DNA of 64,000 bases from Rhizopus arrhizus (lineage: Eukaryota; Mucoromycota; Mucoromycetes; Mucorales; Rhizopodaceae), in contig JAKZZE010000029.1 in assembly GCA_024220505.1 (NCBI GenBank), positions 434,001 through 498,000 of the forward strand, written 5' to 3'. Both the position numbers and the translations under genes were made by a program. Below, in pieces: positions 32,323-43,041 of the stretch; position 1 is the stretch's first letter; each line of letters opens with the position of its first letter. The notes beneath the pieces are model-generated. The model saw nothing but the letters and a program-made list of their open reading frames with translations, did not search any database and had not been told where the DNA came from.

Positions 32323-34685
32323 TCAAGCTTCAACTGAACCTAAATCTCCATCAGACACAACCCGAACAATTTCTAATGCTTGCGTTCTTTGATTTAATGC
32401 GGCCTTTACTGCTTCATGAATGGATGTAAAAAAATATGGGAATCGATATTGAATGCTGGCAAATTGATCTTCTTGATCACTGTGACCACAGCGACTACCG
32501 GATTCAACTGTGTCATCTACAGAGCTCACGTCATCCACTGGGTTATGATGGCCCATAAAGTTCAAATGAACAAATCGCTTACTTTCTTTCTTCACCTCTA
32601 CTTGCTCAATCCTCACTTCTTCGAATCCCTTCTTTTCTTCTTTTGGCCACTGGCGTTCTTCTTTTTCTTCTTTACGTGATAGGTCAGAGAGAAACTGACC
32701 AGTGAGAGGATGACGACGCTGTGTGCCAAAGCCGGCAAACAGCAAACATTGACGCACTGTAGGCGAATAGCCCATCACGATATACCAACGCACCTGCACG
32801 CCTGCATATCTGTCCAATAGGGCTGATGTGTCCATCAAGAGTTCCATGCCCGAATAATCCATCTGATGGACACCCGAGAGATCTAGCACAATCGCTTCCA
32901 GCACGGGCAGTTCGCGTTCTTTTTGGATGCTGACCGCCTGATTCCACGGGCGATCACCGACCTTTTCAGTCAGGGGCTGACCCTGTCGTGTGGTCTTTTT
33001 AACTTTATCGATCAAAGCCTCAAAGAGAAAGGTACTATTTTGAAACAGGAGACTTTCCTGTGGTTGAAAGCAGAGAATGGAAGGATGAATGGGTTGTAGA
33101 TGAAGCGAGGGGTGGTGATCTGCAGGAAAATACAAATCGGTTGGTTCGAGTTGGGCCAGGAAGGCGTGTCGAGGTCGAGCGATTCGGTAAAGTTGGACGA
33201 CAAGCGAGATAGCCACCGGTACATAGATGCTCACATCCATTCGGGTAAAGAGTGAGATGATATAAGCAGAGGCAAAGATCAATAGCTCTGAAGGGTGTAC
33301 ATCCCAAAAGCGTTTCCAGACCTTTGGACCCGAGATCAAATCCGTTACAGCATGTGCAATGATGGCTGCCAGGGAGGCATTTGGAATAAATGTGAACGCG
33401 GGCGTAAAGACATAGATCGAGACGATCACGATCAAGCCCACAAAGAAACTGGTGAGCGGTGTACGCGTTCCAGATTTGGACATGACTGCCGTACGTGAAA
33501 AGGCACCTGTGCCAGGATAAGCGCCAAAGAAGGAACCAAAGATGTTGGACAGACCAATGGTGAAGACCTCTTGGCTCATATTGACCTTATAATCAGCTAT
33601 TTTACCCAGACTTGAAGAGATCGCACCATGTTCCATGATGAGCAAAACAACGATGCTGATCAAGTCTGTACCAAAGTATCCCACTAAATCCATCTTGATC
33701 TTTGGTGGGCCCATATGTCCAAATCCAGCAGGGACAGTGCCAATGATAGTGAAAGGACTGATCTGACCGAATCGATGGATCATGAAACAGATGAGAGTAC
33801 TAAAGACCAAGACGACTATACTTCGACTTGAATTGAAAAAGAACAAGAGATGGCGGTGCTGAGGGTATCGACGGGTAAGGTATTGTGAGAGATATTTAAC
33901 AAAATACAAATAAAGGAGTGAGGTCAATCCAAAAGCAGCATCGATCGTGACCAGATTTAAGCGAACCAAAGTCTTTCCAAAGACAAGGTAAGGTGCCTCG
34001 GTTGTATTGATACCTGGTATACCCAATATTTTACCAAACTGATTAATCAAGATGGACAACCCACTTCCTGCCATAAAGCCAGCAATGGCTGGTTGACATA
34101 TAAAATGAAACAATAAGCCTAGACGAAGTAACCCGATAGCCATGGCGATAAAACCAGAAAAGAGGGCAAGTAAAGTGGCTACATCCGACAGAGTCCATTC
34201 ACCAGAGAGATATTGTGGGGTCGCTGTGAATTTCGTCATGAGCTGTCCAAGAAATAAGGACATGATGGCACTTGTTCCTGTTTTGTGAAACGTTAATTTT
34301 TTTCCTTTTCTTGTTCTGTTCCTGATTACCTATGCTGATGTCTTTTGAGGTACCAAATAATGGATAAGTGATGACACCAATAAAACTAGTATAAAGACCA
34401 TAAACAGGTGGAAGATTTGCCATTTTAGCTAAAATAAGAGTTAGAAATAAGATTAAATAGTATGTGATTACCATAAGCTAAACTTTGAGGGATGACAAGA
34501 GTACCGACTGTGATAGCAGCTGTCAAGTCTCCAGATAACCAAATCCAATTATAGTTTGGTAGCCATTCGATGATTGGAAACATATTCTTGAAATAGGTCT
34601 TGATGTGCTTTGGTAAATTCTTTGTGAAATCTTTCAGCTGTTCATTATGACTTGGTGGCGGTGAATCAATATATAAAACCTTCAT
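32323..34685 (-). CDS. SulP-family sulfate transporter with C-terminal STAS domain
   Basis: 755 residues from exons 34685..34472, 34428..34330 and 34277..32323. The SulP signature region begins after the N-terminal tail with NWIWLSGDLTAAITVGTLVI and PQSLAYAKMANLPPVYGLY, the latter spanning the first splice junction. Many hydrophobic helices follow up to about residue 470, with EVFTIGLSNIFGSFFGAYPG and TGAFSRTAV as conserved core motifs. A STAS domain (about 500-720) shows VLDLSGVHQMDYSGMELL and is interrupted by a highly charged insert (EEKEERQWPKEEKKG). The family imports sulfate with protons across the plasma membrane. Introns are 43 and 52 nt. The exact anion and closest fungal paralogue cannot be fixed from the sequence alone. 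Confidence 0.92.
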
Positions 34686-34705
34686 TTCTATTAATAATAA
34701 TATTA

Positions 34706-34742
<37 letters not shown>

Positions 34743-35077
34743 GCTTGCTTTTATTTTAACTGTTTGAGGCTAACCGTTTTATTACGTTTATAGCCCAAAT
34801 GACAGTATGTAGATGTGATCTAAAGGCTTCTACTGTTTGATGATGATTCCCATGACAACCACAGACAAAGAAGGAAGGGATCTTACTTGCATATGCATAC
34901 AATAGACATCAAATCATAAATACATTCTTCACTCACTCACTCTCGCTCTCTTGCTCTCTCTTTTCTTAATAGTTGTATCACTTGGGCTCACATGAGCGTT
35001 CCTTTTTTTCTATTTATGATGATTGAATAGTGTGTGATCGATGATGTGATGTGTACATGAGAAAATTAAGTCATTAT
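34686..35077. other. Intergenic region with a 33-nt poly(A) tract
   Basis: The A run is at 34708-34740, immediately upstream of the transporter start codon. The rest shows TCTC-rich sequence near 34930-34965 but no gene. Confidence 0.6.
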
Positions 35078-36128
35078 TTATTGTTTTCTTGACAAGTAAC
35101 TTTTTAAACTTTTTATATGCTCTGGTCCAGTTCCACAACATCCACCCACAAGAACACGGGAATCATAATCTTGTACACACTTAGAAAGTAAGAAACCAAA
35201 TTTATCTTTAGCTAATTTGCATGACGAGTCCCAACTTCTTGCTACTGCATCCCATACTTCTCCTCCGTCAGGATACAATAAGAGTGCCTTCTTGTCTTCT
35301 TTTTCCTTATTGACTTCTACTATTCTGTTCACTAACATTTCAATATGTTGAGGCTTTGTACAGTTGACTCCTACTGCAAATACGCAATCAAGCTTGTCAA
35401 ATAAACTCAGCACGTACAGTAAATCTGTACCATCCGCAATTTGATGATCAGATCTACATTGGAATGCGACACCCACAGGTGGTAAGTCATTCATCTCTTT
35501 CATGATCTTTACAATTGCTTCTGCTTCTAATACAGAAGGAATTGTTTCAAACAACACAAAATCCACACCCTTATTTTCTAAAAAGATCTCTAAGCGATCC
35601 TTGTGAAATTGAACTAATCGATCGATCGTGATATTGCCATAGTCACCAGTATACTCTGATCCATTGGCCAAGATTGCACCGTAACATCCTATTGATAGCG
35701 CAACCAATCTCTCTTCTTTATCTTCCGGATGATCTTTTCTAAATTCATCTCTTGCTTCACAAGCCAAGGATATACTCTTATTCATTAATTCAATACCGTG
35801 TTCTCTTGTATATCCAGCTTGAAGAAAGCCTTCTATAGAGGCTTGATAACTGCATGTCGTAGCTACATTAGCACCTGCTTCATAATATGATTTATGAACA
35901 GACTATATCAACATCAGCTTCTTTTCTCTCTTTCTCTTTCTTTCTTTTTTACTTTAACAGCAATCGGGTCATCTTCTAAACACTGAGCGGACCATAACTT
36001 TCCTGTTGTTGAATAAGTGATATGAACGTGTCGAGCGCGTACTACATACCTGACAAGTCCTTTTTAAACTGTTTTTCCAACTCGGTAGCAAATCCACCAT
36101 CAAGAACTATAGGATACTGAAAACTCAT
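35078..36128 (-). CDS. Homocysteine S-methyltransferase (Mht1/Sam4-like)
   Basis: 317 residues from exons 36128..36050, 36002..35953 and 35902..35078 (introns 47 and 50 nt; phases 1 and 0). Transfers a methyl group from S-methylmethionine or S-adenosylmethionine to homocysteine to give methionine. The N-terminus has the family start VLDGGFATELE, and the second exon supplies LWSAQCLEDDP. The zinc ligands are visible: Cys at about 224 in VGVNCTKP and the Cys pair at about 298-299 in VGGCCGTGPEHI. Length is typical for the family. Methyl-donor preference is not decidable from motifs. It neighbours the sulfate transporter on the same strand; a shared sulfur theme is possible but could be chance. 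Confidence 0.92.
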
Positions 36129-36519
36129 TAGACTTGTTTTGTATAAAGAAAACAGAAAAAAAAATATATAAAAAAAAGTCCAAAAGCTCAGTTTCAAAAA
36201 TTTGTCATTTTCCTTCAAAATGATGCCAAACTTGTCACATCTAGAATTTTTTTAACTATAGCCTCTTGTCTAAACATGAAATCCGTTTATCGAAAAAGAG
36301 GTCAATTTTCCTTTATGATTAACCTCTTTGAATCAAGATGACCCGAACAAGGGTAATATGACTATGAACAATATTTTATCCTTATTTGGAAAAATCATCT
36401 TTTATTGGATGATGCATTTTATAGACGAAACCATTTACTTTTTTTTTTGTATGAGGATTTTATTCTAGTGCCGCCTTTAGTCATACACTGTAAGAAAACA
36501 TTTAATATATAGAAGAGTA
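36129..36519. other. Intergenic region upstream of the methyltransferase gene
   Basis: AT-rich and non-coding; presumably the promoter of the methyltransferase. No element recognised. Confidence 0.45.
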
Positions 36520-36990
36520 AGATTAATGTAGCGTCTGATGATTGTCTTCAAATTTTTTCTGATGCAGATTTTCTTGATGTATTTTGCAAAGGAGTATAGC
36601 AGCTCTAGCAGCTGCCTCATTCGGCCAAAAGGGCGATCCATCAAAAACATGCTTCCAACAAGCTCTTCAGAGACACAGTACACCACAGGTAACTACCTGG
36701 AAAGAATCAATTTGCCAGTGCGGACGCACTGTGGCTGAGATTGGGTGTGGTCGAGAGATTTCGTCAAAAGTCAGACGTGAAGTCTGATTGAAGAAACGAG
36801 TAAGGAATGTATCCCACATAGGTTGTTTAAGTGGATAAGTCCACAAGAAATGTTCATCAGATTCGATTACGCTACACTTTGCTTTTATTTGACTGTACAG
36901 TGCTTCCAACAGGCAATGTCGCCAATCAACGTCGCTGATTTCGCTGTTGCATACAGTAAGAATATGATAAATGCCTCCATGTCAATTCAG
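36520..36990 (-). pseudogene. LINE ORF2 C-terminal relic, minus strand
   Basis: The minus-strand translation shows the tail of a LINE-type protein: a degraded zf-RVT-like block, ESDEHFLWTYPLKQPMWDTF, preceded by CLLEALYSQIKAKC and followed by RPHWQIDSFQVVTCG and, after frame changes, an RAAILLCKIHQEN-like helix. The frame is broken and only the last part of the protein remains. It is unlike the intact LINE in detail and belongs to another family. Confidence 0.5.
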
Positions 36991-37379
36991 AAAGGAAAAA
37001 GGTAAACCTCAAGAGTTTGCATGAGCAATGTGAAGTCATAATCGCCGTATTGAACATGGTTTTCTCCATCTTTGAAGGATTTAGATTTTTACAGGTAAGC
37101 TGTCTGAATTTTTATGTTAAATCTTTCAAGTTTATTGCTCATTATATCTTCTTCTTTTTTTTTTCCTGTCTGAATGATTTTTGTATTCGTCATTTATTCA
37201 ACAGATGAGCCATGGTGATATCAATATGGCAGCAATGAAGAATCGTCAACCAAAGACAATGTTCAGCTTCAACACAAATTCACAAATATAAGCCACAACA
37301 ACTGAAAAGCTTTTATCAGTAGTCTTTAGCACCATATTCCAAGAAATGTAGGGTACAGACTTCATAAATTATCCACTCA

Positions 37380-37815
37380 ATCCAACTTGCATAGAATCAT
37401 ACTAGCAAAGATAGACGACGAATATTGTCAATTGAGCAAATTATCAGAAACAGAGCAGCATATGCTCTTTACTTGCATTCAAAAGCAAGACTTGTGGAAA
37501 GCAGCTTTCAATAATTATCAAACCCTAAAGACCCTAAGTGCAACTCAATATTCCAGGGTTTATTTACACTTGGACTTTCCAAGTATTACACCTTACATTA
37601 TCCGATATACATGGAAAGCTCACTGATAATAATTCTTTGAACAGACTCCTATCTTGGACGAAATTATTATCCATGAAACTATCTGCCTACAATCCTCTAT
37701 GTTAGTCCCTTTTGTATTTTTATGTAACTGCTTCATACACTTTCATCACTCTTCATCCTTATATTCTTTGATGCGTTTTAATAAACATTGAAAATTTCAT
37801 CCATGAAAAAATTCA
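37380..37815 (+). pseudogene. LINE 3' end relic, plus strand, copy 1
   Basis: An open piece (37387-37626) reads SETEQHMLFTCIQKQDLW, a zf-RVT-like C-terminus. It is followed by 3' sequence containing GGAAAGCTCACTGATA, TTTTAATAAACATTGA and a short A tail after TTTCATCCATG. The same 3' landmarks recur at 39150-39592. Confidence 0.55.
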
Positions 37816-37842
37816 GTTTTACAATGAGTAATTTATTTTTCT

Positions 37843-39010
37843 ATGAAAATGGAAAAGGAGAAATACTTGATGAATAGGGAAGAGGATGTACATCCTTATT
37901 ACATTAAAAATATAACCAATTTAAAAACATATCAAGATGCACAAATTCCTGAGATGGATCCTGAAGATCTTGTGCAAAAAATAGGAAAAAGTTAATTTCA
38001 AGACAATCATCACACTCTTATACCATCTGTTCGGGCGAGCAAAAGGCAATTTTCCTGTACTTTTTATAATTCAAATTCTTTCCAGCTTCCCAAGCTGCAA
38101 ACATGGCATCTGTACAGACCAGCCATGGGCTAAGAGATGAAGAGAAGGCTCCAAATGGAATATATATGAAAAACAGGCAAACATAAACCGTGTTAAACAA
38201 AGTCAACTTGAGGAAGGTTAAAAATTACATCTTGTTAGCTTTTTCATGAAAAACCTACTGCTACAGTAATGAAGCGATTGAAAGCTTAACAAGAACTTTT
38301 GAAGGATTTAGTTTAAAAGAACCTACAGCAGGTGATTTCATAGAGAATGACTGTAAACTCACATTTAGACGAGTAACGAGACATCCAGCCCGCTAGAAAT
38401 GATCAAACTGGGTTGGATAAAAGATGGACTCAGACGGACATGCACTGTTTTTCTAACTGCGTATTATTGACGAAGCTGGGTGTTGACATCAATATGAGAG
38501 CGCAATACGGTCGTGTAGCCAGTGGTTCATCTGTAGTGGTTGTTATACCTTCAACGCGAGCTGAAACGCATATGGTTGTTGGAGCTATATCGTTTTTAGG
38601 CATTGTAAATAGAGAAGCCCAAAAAAAAAAAAATCAAAGTAGATGATTCTCACAAGAGAAAAACAGTCAGGCATAAAAGAAAACAAGCAAACTGGAACTG
38701 TAGCTGATCATTACATGAACTTTATAACAAAGACTCTTAATCAAATGGATAAATTTCCACAAATGAAAGAGACTTTACCTTGTGATAGACAATGCACCCA
38801 TTTACACTTTTAATGAAATTCGAGATATTGTAGATAGAAAAGGGTACGGATGCTTTTATCTTCTCCCCTTACTCTCCCGAATTCAATGCTATAAAACAAT
38901 TTTGGTTTTCGGGTTAAACGACAAGTGAGATGCTCTCCATTCAGTGATAAGAAGCTTTACATTTTAGAATTGCTGAATCGTACAAAGTTATCCTTATAGC
39001 ACTATTAGAA
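37843..39010 (+). pseudogene. IS630/Tc1-like DDE transposase relic
   Basis: A broken transposase is readable in pieces: an N-terminal open frame at 37843-37995; CKLTFRRVTRHPAR near 38350; then TDMHCFSNCVLLTKLGVDIN, where the expected first catalytic acidic residue region has degraded, AQYGRVASGS and VVGAISFLGIVN (38410-38610); a frame change at an A run; GTVADHYMNFITKTLNQMDK; and relics of the second Asp and final Glu regions (38790-38930). Multiple stops and frameshifts. It lies between the two LINE 3' relics. Related in superfamily, but not identical, to the relic in the inverted-repeat spacer. Confidence 0.65.
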
Positions 39011-39119
39011 GCTTTATACATCATTCTATTCATGCTCTCTCAAAGTGTTTGAACAAAGAACCTCTTTCGTAATAACGCACATTGGACAGATTAGCTCGCA
39101 CTATAAACGCAAACTGAAA

Positions 39120-39592
39120 TTGATTGTTCGCATAGTGATAATTTAACCACCGCAACATGGATTTGGATCAGCGCAGTTTGCTACCACGCCTACTGTCCAT
39201 GACCTTTTGGCTACAGGCACCCGATTCATATGGAAAGTTCACTGACAGCAATTCTTTAAACGAACAACTACCTTGGATGGTATTGTCATCAGCTAAATTC
39301 AGAGAGAATGATTGAAATGATCTGTTTACAATTCTTTATCTTTTTTATAAGTCACTGTTTCATCTGTTTAAACATTTACTTTTATAAATAAAATTAAAAC
39401 CCAAATGGGCGCATGATGATTTAGTTTCATCGTTTTTACTCGGGTTAGATTAAGAAATGAGTGAAAATCTCTTATGGAATCATGGGTAATGATGTTTGGG
39501 GTCACTGTTTAATACACTTGCATCATTTTTAATTCTTGTACTCTTTTTAATAAACATTAAGGTTTTTCATCCATAAAAAAAAAAATTAATTA
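39120..39592 (+). pseudogene. LINE 3' end relic, plus strand, copy 2
   Basis: More diverged and 5'-shorter than copy 1. Shared landmarks are GGAAAGTTCACTGACA near 39231, AATTCTTTAAACGA, TTTTTAATAAACATTAAGG near 39546 and TTTTTCATCCATA followed by an A tail ending about 39583. Confidence 0.5.
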
Positions 39593-39710
39593 AATTGTTA
39601 ATTTTACTTGCAAATCAGTCACAGCCAAAAAGATTTTTGTTTCAATCCTTTTGTCCCCAAGCCCTTTTTTTTTTTTCTATATTAAAAATAGATAATCTTA
39701 TTTTCCACTC

Positions 39711-41155
39711 ATGGATCAACAAGCAGGTAAAACAATGATTATTTCTGCTATAAATTATACCTTCTTTTATATAAACTTATTTTGTCTAGTTGAAATAAAA
39801 AACAAGAAAGTGATAGCACCCACTCCACAAAATACACCCATCAACACAGCCCCCATAAGCTCACAATCCATTCCTGCTGTGCCATCTATTTCTGAAGAAA
39901 TTGAAACGATTAGTACTCCAGGTAAATAAGATATAAGACAAGGAGAAAAGACTAAAAGAATTGCCAAAGGTGTTTCTGGTTCAAGTAATCCTGCTTTGAT
40001 GAGCATGCTTCAAGGTCGATTAGGTAATCTTGTGAGTGAACCACTTCCTGCTGTTGTCCAACGTCGTATCAACGGTCTCAAATACCTTCAATCAAAGCAT
40101 GCTGAGCTTGAAGGCGAGTTCCAAAAGGAGGTCTTGGCGTTAGAAAAGAAATATCTGGAGCTCTACCGTCCTTTATACGACAAACGTGCTCAGGTGGTCT
40201 CTGGTCAATATGAACCTACAGAAGAAGAAGTGGCTGCTGGTGCCAAGGTGGATGAAGAAGAGGAAGCAGAAGAGAAGACAGAGGAGGATGTGACGGATGA
40301 GGATGTGATGGGTATTCCTGAATTTTGGTTGACTGCCCTCAAGACCCATCCTCAAATCGGAGAGACCATCACGGATGAGGACTGTGAAGCCTTGAAGCAT
40401 CTGACGGATATTCGTCTCAGTTATCTCGAAACACCTGGCTTTAAGCTCGAATTCGAATTCTCTGAAAATGACCACTTTACGAACTCTGTGTTGACCAAGA
40501 CCTATTACTATCAGGATAACGTGAGCGGTGGTGATTACGTGTACGATCGTGCTGAGGGATGTGAGATCAACTGGAAAGAGGGCAAGGATTTGACGGTGAC
40601 GGTGGAGACCAAGAAACAACGTCATAAGGGTACCAACAAGACTCGTGTCGTCAAGCGTACCGTTCCTGCTGAATCATTCTTCAACTTTTTCAATCCTCCT
40701 GTTCTTCCTGAAGATGATGAAGATCTAGATGAAGAAGAAGCTGAAGGTTTAGACGCTAAATTAGAAGCTGATTATGAAATGGGTATCGTATAAAATAAGG
40801 ACAAACAAATGGAGGAGGAAACTAAACTGTTTGATAGGTGAAGAATTCAAGGAGAAGGTTATTCCTCATGCTGTTGACTTTTTCACTGGAAAGGCACTTG
40901 AATATGAAGATTATGAAGAAGGTTCTGATTTTGATGAGGTAAGAAATAGGCTTATTAAGAAATTTGATTTTTATGCTGTTGTTTGTAGGATGACTATCTT
41001 AGTGATGAAGATGAGGATGAGGAGGATGAGGATGATGATGACGATGATGAAGAAGTAGTAAGTATATTCTTTATAAATTTGAATTGATCTAACCCTGTAT
41101 GTTTCATTAGAAGCCTTCTAAAGGTGAGAGTGCTCCTGAATGCAAACAGTCTTAA
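39711..41155 (+). CDS. NAP1: Nucleosome assembly protein Nap1 (histone chaperone)
   Basis: 400 residues if read as six exons: 39711..39726, 39790..39921, 39943..40782, 40838..40938, 40989..41057, 41111..41155. The NAP core includes PAVVQRRINGLKYLQSKHAE, FQKEVLALEKKYLELYRPLY, IPEFWLTALKTHP, LTDIRLSYLE and SFFNFFNPPVLP. An acidic tail (DEDEDEEDEDDDDDDEE) follows, and the protein ends CKQS, matching the CaaX farnesylation position known in Nap1 orthologues. Nap1 binds H2A-H2B and shuttles them to chromatin. Between exons 2 and 3 the frame carries an in-frame TAA that is only avoided by removing 21 nt (39922-39942, GTAAAT...ACAAG), unusually short for an intron; everything else is regular. Confidence 0.93.
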
Positions 41156-41951
41156 TTTTCTTTTTTATATAAATACACTTGTACACTATCAAGCTTAACT
41201 AAACCTTTTTATTACAAAGAAAATAAATTCCTTTTTTTTTTTTTTTTATAAAGTGAAAAAACATTGCATGTATTGATTCAGTCAACTAATACCAAATTAA
41301 CATAACAAAATGTATCATTCAGATTGTCCAAAAGAGGGAAAATGTCTACCGGAGATAACAATGTGCCTATACACACATGTATTTATCATTTGTATTAAAC
41401 ACGCTTTTAAAACACACACACACACGATGATTAATATTATTTCCGCATGAAACATAGCGTTTACGTGTAGAAATCCTATTTGAACAAAAAAAGAAAAATG
41501 AGTCATCTTTCGTAAGCGTCATTGTCCTAAAAAAGATTGTATTAGGCATTTATGGGAAAATGCGCGGTATTACTTTAGTCCTGGTATTCACGTGTAAAGA
41601 TCGGAATGGAGTTTTAAAAGCAGCGAGATCAAAGATGAAGAGGGTAGATTTGGGTCAGTAATAAAAAAGAAAAAGTTGAAGAGAGAAAGAGAAAGAAAGC
41701 AAGAGTTTATTATTTCACTAGAGCCCCTACATACTCATAATTGGATATGTGTATGTTAGAGTGGAGGAGAAGCAAGAAAGAGAAAGAGAAAGAGAAAGAG
41801 AAAGAGAAAGAGGAGAGAGAGAGAGAGAGAGAGAGGGAGAGATTAGCATGTGTTTTATTTACACTAGATTACTTTTTAGGTTGACATATACAAAAACGCG
41901 ATGAGAAAGAATAAAATAATTATGAATACGATATATACAAGATAGAAGAGA
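41156..41951. other. Intergenic region with microsatellites
   Basis: Contains an (AC)n run near 41412-41426, an E-box CACGTG at 41589-41594 and a purine-rich GAGAAA/GA microsatellite at 41771-41842. Convergent 3' ends flank it; no gene seen. Confidence 0.6.
41771..41842 (+). repeat. GAGAAA/GA microsatellite
   Basis: About six AGAAAG/GAGAAA hexamers followed by about eleven GA dinucleotides, a pure purine tract on the plus strand. Confidence 0.9.
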
Positions 41952-42587
41952 CTAGTAAGAATAATAACCAAGTTCATCATTATTTTTTAGTGGTTCATCA
42001 GCAGGCAAGTGTGCTAACCTTGCTTGAAGTTGGACCAATTTGGTTGTCATCGAAGATCGTACGCTTTCACGTGAGACGGGGTCCAAAATATGTTCAAGTA
42101 GCTGCATGAACGCATTTGCACAGTCGTCTAATGCTTCACGCGCAGCAAGAAGGTCTCCGGAATAATAAAAAGATCCGACAGAATCCTCTGCAAAGTTAAG
42201 CTATGGATATAATGAGTATGTGATGAACAGTCAGGCTGTGAACCTTACCTCGTCAGCTGCTAAAATATACAGTGAATGAAGTCTTTCTAATTCTTTTGAA
42301 AAGTCGGTTGAATTAATGCCTTCGAGTGTTGATGCACTCTTTGTACGAAAGAAGGGCATCGCTTGTCGAAATTTATCAGCAATAGTCGTAGCAGAATCAT
42401 GTGTACCGACTGAACTGGTATCGCTTAATTTTCTTTTTGAGCTGTCTTGACTTGATTCTTTTGTTGAATAAATAACTGTGTCTGTTTGCTTTTGTTTGTC
42501 ATCATCATTATGTTTGTTGGATAACTTGTTGATGATTGTATGTAGTTTTGATTTAAACACTGTTCCTGCCATAGGTAATGTTTTCAT
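41952..42587 (-). CDS. Hypothetical protein, two exons
   Basis: 195 residues from exons 42587..42249 and 42200..41952 (GTAAGG donor, ATAG acceptor, phase 0). The N-terminal half is basic and Ser/Thr/Lys-rich, probably disordered. The second half (KELERLHSLYILAADEL onwards) is predicted helical, with GSFYYSGDLLAAREALDD and HLPADEPL, resembling small helical-bundle adaptor domains but not one I can name. The junction joins AADE to LNFAED without a break, which supports the intron. Start could also be the second Met, five codons later. Confidence 0.6.
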
Positions 42588-42849
42588 TTGTATTCGTAAA
42601 TAACATAAAAAGAAGTAATGGAAAATAAAAAAGAAAGTAAAAAAAAAAAAAAAAAAGTAAAATAGTTTCTTGGAAACTATTTATATCAATCATGGTTCGG
42701 AAGTGAATTAATAATTAAATTAAAAAAAAAAAAGAAAAACAAAGTGTCACAGTCGGTTAATATGTCAAACCCAATATATTCATGCGCATGAAAGGATAAT
42801 TTCTCCTTTCGGTCATTTAACTTTTGTTTCCCTTATTGGGAAATCAATT
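42588..42849. other. Upstream region of the hypothetical gene
   Basis: A-rich runs at 42639-42656 and 42721-42740 only. Confidence 0.45.
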
Positions 42850-43041
42850 TAGTGTAGAATCTATTCAATTTTTAATCTGAAAAATACTGCGGATTTCGAA
42901 AAAGAAATTGGGTGGTTGAATAAAGAAAAATCTAAAGAATTGAAAGAATTACTTTGCCACAAAGATATGTTTATGATTACACAAATGCTGTATGACTCTG
43001 CGCAAGTAGAGGATGAAAGCGTGAAATTGAATTTATCGTAA
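42850..43041 (+). pseudogene. Coding-like orphan exon or gene fragment
   Basis: An open stretch preceded by an acceptor-like TTTAG and ending at a TAA at 43039-43041 translates to a charged helical peptide (FEKEIGWLNKEKSKELKELL, then HKDMFMITQMLYDSAQVED). Composition is protein-like and helical, somewhat like the Mod(r)/Vps37 region, but no start codon or partner exon was found. Confidence 0.25.
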
